Shown here piece by piece: positions 7,123 to 10,330 of a stretch of 10,330 nucleotides of DNA (position 1 is the first letter of the stretch; the number at the start of each line of letters is the position of its first letter). Source of the DNA: Nitratifractor sp. (GTDB taxonomy: Bacteria; Campylobacterota; Campylobacteria; Campylobacterales; Sulfurovaceae); NCBI GenBank assembly GCA_015490055.1, contig WFYP01000214.1, forward strand, positions 1 through 10,330. Direction: 5' to 3'. The translations under genes were made by a program, and so were the position numbers. A model generated the notes under the pieces. It saw only the letters and a program-made list of their open reading frames with translations. It was not told the origin of the DNA and did no database searches.

Positions 7123-7128
7123 TCCTTT
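7123..7128 (-). promoter_or_regulatory. Ribosome-binding site deciding the TTG start of trbF
   Basis: AAAGGA lies six bases upstream of TTG 7116 and partly overlaps the trbL stop codon. No ATG or GTG is available before the conserved TrbF signature. Confidence 0.65.
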
Positions 7129-8441
7129 TACTCATTTGTATTGCTTCTTGGAATACCTGATATATAAGAGCTATCCTCTTTTGTATCATTATTAGTTTGC
7201 TTGTCATTAGGGGATTCTCCTCCTATAGAGCCTGATAATAAATCATCTTTTGAGTTGTCTGTATTTGAAGCTTCGTTTTGTAGGGTGGATTTATAACTCT
7301 CTTGATTATTTGTTGAAAAGAGTTTTCCAATGGCTGTACCACTTTTATTACCAGAATATAGAGGAGAAAATCCAATTGCTCCTTTAATAGCTCCACTCAT
7401 AGTCCCTACTCCAGCTCCTGCCAGACCTGCTGTAACTGTTTGAGCAGCTTGTTTACCTGTTTTCATGAAGTTTCCAAAACTTGAATTGTTACCACTTTCT
7501 AAATTAGAATTGTTAGAAGTATTATTTGCATTTTGAACCTGTGCTACACTTGCCATCGCACCTCCTATTACCCCTGCTCCTGCTCCCATCATGGTTGCTT
7601 TGGTATTAGAAGCTAGAGAACCATTAGTTCCAAGTGTTCCACTTACTAGCGAATCAGCAAGACCAGATACCATACTTACCAATGCAGCAATAAGAATAGA
7701 GATACCAATCATTGCCATAATAGAGTTATTATCTGTACCTACATTTGCTGCCATTGTTGTAATTGTATTTAGTGAAAAGCCAAGTAGAAGTTTGATAAAA
7801 AAGAGTTCAAGACCTGCTTTAAATACAGCAATTATTGCATTAATACCAATAGTTCTTGTATAAGAGAGTCCTCCTAGAGCAAGAATGAAATAAGCACCAA
7901 CAATAAGAAGATAGAGCTTTACAATTACAGTAAAAAACATAGCCGTCATAATTATAAAAGCAAAGAGAATAACTAATCCTGCAATCATTAATCCAATGGA
8001 ATCTCCAGGGTTTGAAAACCATGAGGTACTTCCCCATACCGTATCAACAATAGTAAATCCTTGTTCAAGTATTGTATCTGGTGTGATTTTCTGAGGTAAA
8101 GCATTAATGGTGTCGGCAAGTTGACCAAAAGATTGAGGAATTGTATCGAGCCATGTAGTGTATTGAAATAGAGCTAAGAAAAGTCCAATTATGAGAGTTT
8201 TTTGAATTACAGTGGCTAAAATTTCTGAAATTTCTGTTCCCTTTAGAAGTAGCATTCCAAAAGTCCATACCCAATCTATTGTAACCAATAACCAAAATAG
8301 ACGAAGAGAAAATGGTACAATAGCTGCAATCCAAGAACTCTTAGCTGTATCAAAGATGTTTAGTAGCCCTTGTGCTTGATTATTAGTTGAGACATCTGCA
8401 AAAAGTAAAATAGGGAATATCAGAAGAAATAGAATTCTCAT
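7128..8441 (-). CDS. trbL: TrbL/VirB6 polytopic inner-membrane channel protein
   Basis: A 437-residue protein. An N-terminal signal-like segment (1-15, MRILFLLIFPILLFA) precedes several membrane helices. Strong hydrophobic stretches lie near 37-66, 76-93, 149-175, 176-195, 200-225 and 240-260. The segment LLNIFDTAKSSWIAAIVPFSLRLFWLLVTIDWVWT is a TrbL hallmark. After residue 265 the chain turns Gly/Ala/Ser/Asn-rich (ATMMGAGAGVIGGAMASV) and ends in a polar, acidic tail, as in other TrbL proteins. TrbL/VirB6 proteins form part of the inner-membrane passage for the DNA strand. ATG 8441 is seven bases past the preceding stop, with no strong ribosome site, so coupling is likely. Length and layout are typical. 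Confidence 0.92.
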   Translation of the reverse strand: MRILFLLIFPILLFADVSTNNQAQGLLNIFDTAKSSWIAAIVPFSLRLFWLLVTIDWVWTFGMLLLKGTEISEILATVIQKTLIIGLFLALFQYTTWLDTIPQSFGQLADTINALPQKITPDTILEQGFTIVDTVWGSTSWFSNPGDSIGLMIAGLVILFAFIIMTAMFFTVIVKLYLLIVGAYFILALGGLSYTRTIGINAIIAVFKAGLELFFIKLLLGFSLNTITTMAANVGTDNNSIMAMIGISILIAALVSMVSGLADSLVSGTLGTNGSLASNTKATMMGAGAGVIGGAMASVAQVQNANNTSNNSNLESGNNSSFGNFMKTGKQAAQTVTAGLAGAGVGTMSGAIKGAIGFSPLYSGNKSGTAIGKLFSTNNQESYKSTLQNEASNTDNSKDDLLSGSIGGESPNDKQTNNDTKEDSSYISGIPRSNTNE

Positions 8442-8448
8442 TCGTTTT

Positions 8449-8487
8449 TTAATACCCTATTGCTTTTTCATCACCAATAATTGGTTT
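8449..8487 (-). repeat. 3'-end repeat, copy in the trbK-position gene
   Basis: The last 39 bases of the gene match the last 39 bases of trbJ at 35 positions. The first 20 bases are identical (AAACCAATTATTGGTGATGA). Two of the four differences are synonymous. The unit contains the inverted repeat ACCAAT-A-ATTGGT (8473-8485). Copies are 408 bases apart. Confidence 0.85.
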
Positions 8488-8841
8488 ATTCTTTTTTTTC
8501 TCTTTTTTCGCTTGTTTTTGTAGAAGCTTAATCTCTTTTTCTGTACTTTTTTTTAGATACCAGTTGTCACTTACTAAGTCATCTCCTTTTATTGTAAAAA
8601 CATGAGATATTTTTCCTTGTACTATGACTTTATTATTAGAGACTTCATACGTCCCACTTGCTCCTGGATTAAAAGAGATATTTTTTTTGCCAAGTGTAGC
8701 GATAACATATTTTGAATGCGATTTAAAAGGCTTATTCTCCTTAAGTACAATATAACTACCCTCTACACTTTTTTTAGTATCACATCCAATCATTGATACT
8801 ATATATAGAGTTAATGTTATTGTTAAAATAAAATTTTTCAT
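8449..8841 (-). CDS. Small lipoprotein in the trbK position (possible entry exclusion)
   Basis: A 130-residue protein with a signal peptide ending SMIGC. Cys20 is the likely lipid-bearing residue, although Met at -3 is a loose lipobox. Residues 25-95 look beta-rich (SYIVLKENKPF, SHSKYVIATLG, GTYEVSNNKVIVQGK). Residues 97-118 form a Lys-rich helix, followed by a tail PIIGDEKAIGY that nearly copies the end of the upstream TrbJ. In Ti/RP4-type operons the gene between trbJ and trbL is trbK, an entry-exclusion lipoprotein. Position and lipobox fit, but I see no clear sequence similarity to TrbK, so no symbol is given. AAGGA lies five bases upstream of the ATG. The coding strand holds two A8 tracts (8492-8499, 8547-8554), which are in frame here. 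Confidence 0.75.
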   Translation of the reverse strand: MKNFILTITLTLYIVSMIGCDTKKSVEGSYIVLKENKPFKSHSKYVIATLGKKNISFNPGASGTYEVSNNKVIVQGKISHVFTIKGDDLVSDNWYLKKSTEKEIKLLQKQAKKEKKKNKPIIGDEKAIGY

Positions 8842-8856
8842 GTCATTCCTTAAATT

Positions 8857-8895
8857 TTAATATCCTATTGGTGTCTCATCACCAATAATTGGTTT
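8857..8895 (-). repeat. 3'-end repeat, copy in trbJ
   Basis: This is the partner of the repeat at 8449-8487. It encodes KPIIGDETPIGY and the stop codon, with inverted repeat ACCAAT-A-ATTGGT at 8881-8893. Both copies sit exactly at the end of a coding sequence and in the same reading frame. Confidence 0.85.
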
Positions 8896-9633
8896 AATAC
8901 CTTTTGTTGATTTTGCTTTGCTTATTGCTTCTTGAAAAGCTTTTTTTTCATTTTGAGTTAACATAAATTCACTCTGTAAATTGATTTGAGTCATAATGGT
9001 GTTTCGTAACTCTTTTAGTTGGTGAGTTTGATGAAGAGCAATTTGTGAGGCTACTTGTATAGCAGATTTTTGTCCTACTGCAGATAAACTCTTTTGTTGC
9101 AAATATTGCATTGTAGCTTCATCTGACATCATATCAGATGCTTGTATCTTTAGTGCTTTTAAAGCTCCATTAATGGTATCTTGAGTACTTTTATTCAACT
9201 GTTTATATGTTGCAGTAAAATCAATAGTTCCATTTTGAGCTTTATTTAAATAGTGGTTATATCCTTTAAACAATTTACTAAACTGTTGATTATAATTTGC
9301 CATGGTATAGCTAACTCCTTCTCCATACTCAAGTGCGTGTTTTAAACCAAGAACACTCTGACGAAACTCACTCCATTGTCTAGGCGAGAGTTGAGTAATG
9401 TTTTGGAGCATTAGTTTATAACTTTGGAATTGATTGTTATATGTTTCTACTAACTTTGCATATTGTGCAACCTGTTCTGCATAATCTAATCCATAAGCAA
9501 CTCCATCAGCTGCAAATTGAGCTAATTGTGTTACTTCTGAAGCAAATCCAGTATAGATATTTCCTGTACTCATAGATTGAATTTGTTGAGAACAAGAGAT
9601 AATAAACAATAAGTTTATCACTATTTTTTTCAC
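8857..9633 (-). CDS. trbJ: TrbJ/VirB5-like periplasmic pilus-associated protein
   Basis: A 258-residue exported, mostly helical protein. The N-terminus VKKIVINLLFIISC is a short signal sequence. Ile-Ile-Ser-Cys14 fits a lipobox, so it may be a lipoprotein. The mature part begins with the TrbJ-like GNIYTGFASEVTQLAQFAADG and has long Gln-rich helices (YAEQVAQYAKLVETYNNQFQSY, LQNITQLSPRQW) consistent with the TrbJ/VirB5 family. Those proteins help start pilus assembly or decorate the tip. The frame is open as far as 9780. I choose GTG 9633 because AGGA lies five bases upstream and a signal peptide starts there; a longer version would overlap trbE by about 110 bases and bury that signal. The last 12 residues (KPIIGDETPIGY) are shared with the next gene. 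Copy 3 of the dispersed palindrome lies just upstream. Confidence 0.87.
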   Translation of the reverse strand: MKKIVINLLFIISCSQQIQSMSTGNIYTGFASEVTQLAQFAADGVAYGLDYAEQVAQYAKLVETYNNQFQSYKLMLQNITQLSPRQWSEFRQSVLGLKHALEYGEGVSYTMANYNQQFSKLFKGYNHYLNKAQNGTIDFTATYKQLNKSTQDTINGALKALKIQASDMMSDEATMQYLQQKSLSAVGQKSAIQVASQIALHQTHQLKELRNTIMTQINLQSEFMLTQNEKKAFQEAISKAKSTKGIKPIIGDETPIGY

Positions 9634-9638
9634 ATTCT

Positions 9639-9642
9639 TCCT
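9639..9642 (-). promoter_or_regulatory. Ribosome-binding site deciding the GTG start of trbJ
   Basis: AGGA (within AAGGAAG) lies five bases before GTG 9633 and just after a run of eight A. It supports the short form of TrbJ with its signal peptide over longer in-frame starts. Confidence 0.7.
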
Positions 9643-9652
9643 TTTTTTTAAA

Positions 9653-9674
9653 TTAATAACGCTAGAGTTATTAA
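9653..9674. repeat. Dispersed 22-base near-palindrome, copy 3 (trbE/trbJ junction)
   Basis: Arms TTAATAAC (9653-9660) and GTTATTAA (9667-9674) flank a CTAG core (9662-9665). It is identical to copy 2. It overlaps the trbE stop codon (9673-9671) and fills most of the 37-base gap before trbJ, ending 19 bases upstream of the trbJ GTG. This is a suitable place for an operator or a translational hairpin. Confidence 0.75.
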
Positions 9675-10273
9675 AGTAGATGTTTATATTTGACATCTCT
9701 ATAATGCAACCAATAAGTAACCCATTTTTTGCCATATTTTTTATAGAGTTGTCTAATCTTTTTAATATCATCCTTACCACTCGCCCCTACAAAAGATAGA
9801 GCTACAGGACCTAATGCTAGGTTAAAAAGTCTGGTTCCCATTGGACTTTGATAGTAGTACTCTTTTTTAGGTGTAGCATTAGCAATGATTCTAATTTGTG
9901 TGTCATTAAGTCCAAATTGTTTATAGTAATCATAAGGACCTAATTGATGTTCAGAACCTTTATTATATGCATTTGGATTTGGTAAAAGTATTTTTGTAGG
10001 GCATGACTCTTGTAGTACATCTAATATTCCTGAATTGGCTGCATCTGATAATGATTGAGTCGCTAAAATAACAGCACAGTTTGCTTTTCTTAAAACTTTT
10101 AACCACTCTCTAATCTTCTCTTTAAAAACTTTGTGTCCAAGCATAATCCATGCTTCATCCAGAAAAAGAAAGGTTGGACGTGGGGTTTGCAGTTTAAGCC
10201 ATATCAAAGTAAAAAACGAATAAAAATACCAACAATTTTTATACCTAAAAAAGGCGATATTAATGGAAAACAA
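9671..10273 (-). CDS. trbE: TrbE/VirB4 ATPase, C-terminal part (5' end lost to an insertion)
   Basis: About 172 residues (coding up to roughly 10190-10200) match the end of TrbE, the VirB4-type ATPase of the transfer channel. It has the Walker B block FLFLDEAW (Asp39 and Glu40 of the open frame), then HKVFKEKIREWLKVLRKANC and the ATQSL motif at 71-75. After these come ESCPTKILLPNP, and near the end ATPKKEYYYQSPMGTRLF with NLALGPVALSFVGAS. Residues 1-26 of the open frame (MFSINIAFFRYKN...) do not look like TrbE and are antisense to a plus-strand transposase-like start, so they are probably insertion-element DNA. The Walker A half of trbE must lie beyond the right edge if it exists. A normal TrbE has about 800 residues. 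The fragment lacks a credible start and by itself cannot bind ATP normally. Confidence 0.87.
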   Translation of the reverse strand: MFSINIAFFRYKNCWYFYSFFTLIWLKLQTPRPTFLFLDEAWIMLGHKVFKEKIREWLKVLRKANCAVILATQSLSDAANSGILDVLQESCPTKILLPNPNAYNKGSEHQLGPYDYYKQFGLNDTQIRIIANATPKKEYYYQSPMGTRLFNLALGPVALSFVGASGKDDIKKIRQLYKKYGKKWVTYWLHYRDVKYKHLL

Positions 10274-10330
10274 AGAGTATAAAAGTCCACTAAAAAAACT
10301 AGTAAAATTTTTTGAACAGAGTAGAGATGT
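10190..10330 (+). mobile_element. Probable left end of an insertion sequence inside trbE
   Basis: TrbE similarity on the minus strand stops at about 10190-10200, and a plus-strand gene begins at 10263. The intervening 60-70 bases look like an insertion-sequence end with the transposase promoter and leader. The exact boundary, terminal repeat and target duplication cannot be set, because the other end lies outside the window. Confidence 0.45.
10263..10330 (+). CDS. Transposase-like protein, first 22 codons (runs off the right edge)
   Basis: ATG 10263 is preceded by AAAAAAGG. The frame is open to the edge and begins MENKEYKSPLKKLVKFFEQS. From memory, the pattern 'KSPxxKLVxFFExSRD' opens a group of transposases that carry an N-terminal coiled coil; I cannot name the family with certainty. 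It is the only plus-strand gene I support here. It starts exactly where trbE similarity is lost, which favours the insertion-sequence reading. Only 22 residues are seen, so this rests on pattern and context. Confidence 0.5.
   Translation, partial: MENKEYKSPLKKLVKFFEQSRD

Noticed and set aside
2405..8334. Plus-strand and alternative-frame open stretches of 60-90 codons (for example 1009-1203, 2405-2680, 7591-7863, 8104-8334).
   Set aside because: They lie wholly inside well-supported genes in another frame, have no family resemblance and unusual composition.
9634..9780. A longer TrbJ starting at ATG 9780.
   Set aside because: It would overlap trbE by about 110 bases, push the signal peptide inside the protein, and ignore the good ribosome site before GTG 9633.
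1..10330. CRISPR arrays, tRNA, rRNA and riboswitches.
   Set aside because: I saw no spaced short repeats, no cloverleaf-like sequence and no long structured leader. The three palindromes are kilobases apart.

Overview
The window is AT-rich. Almost everything is encoded on the minus strand and packed head to tail, with gaps or overlaps of roughly 0-40 bases. The genes match the mating-pair-formation (trb) operon of a P-type / Ti-plasmid-type conjugative system, so the window is part of a conjugative plasmid or an integrative conjugative element. Low GC, short Lys-rich leaders ending in 'LLxA-D', heavy Lys/Ile/Asn use and frequent poly-A tracts suggest a Campylobacterota host (Sulfurimonas/Sulfurovum/Arcobacter type). 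The taxon is an inference from style, not from a marker gene.

In transcription order (right to left) the genes are: trbE C-terminal part (9671-~10195), trbJ (8857-9633), a small lipoprotein in the trbK position (8449-8841), trbL (7128-8441), trbF (6454-7116), trbG (5538-6443), a trbH-like lipoprotein carrying an SH3b domain (4838-5557), trbI split in two by a frameshift (4511-4828 and 3586-4506), an NlpC/P60 cell-wall peptidase (2800-3585), and a large ArdC-metallopeptidase/TraC-type primase (271-2796). The order E-J-K-L-F-G-H-I is that of the Ti-plasmid trb operon. After a 151-base spacer, the first 39 codons of an AAA15-type ATPase (1-119) run off the left edge. At the right edge a plus-strand reading frame (10263-10330) that looks like the start of a transposase indicates an insertion sequence inside trbE.

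Together the genes describe a transfer machine. TrbE is the ATPase. TrbL, TrbF and TrbI are the inner-membrane and spanning parts. TrbG and the TrbH-like lipoprotein are the outer-membrane part, and TrbJ is a pilus-associated periplasmic component. The peptidase would open the peptidoglycan. The ArdC/primase protein would protect and prime the incoming single strand.

Two lesions stand out: trbE is broken before its Walker B motif, and trbI is out of frame at a run of nine A. Either the system is decaying, or trbI is switched by slippage. Two patterns are not explained by the gene list. One is a 22-base near-palindrome repeated three times at key points of the operon. The other is an almost identical 12-residue C-terminal tail (PIIGDE..IGY core) on the adjacent TrbJ and TrbK-position proteins.
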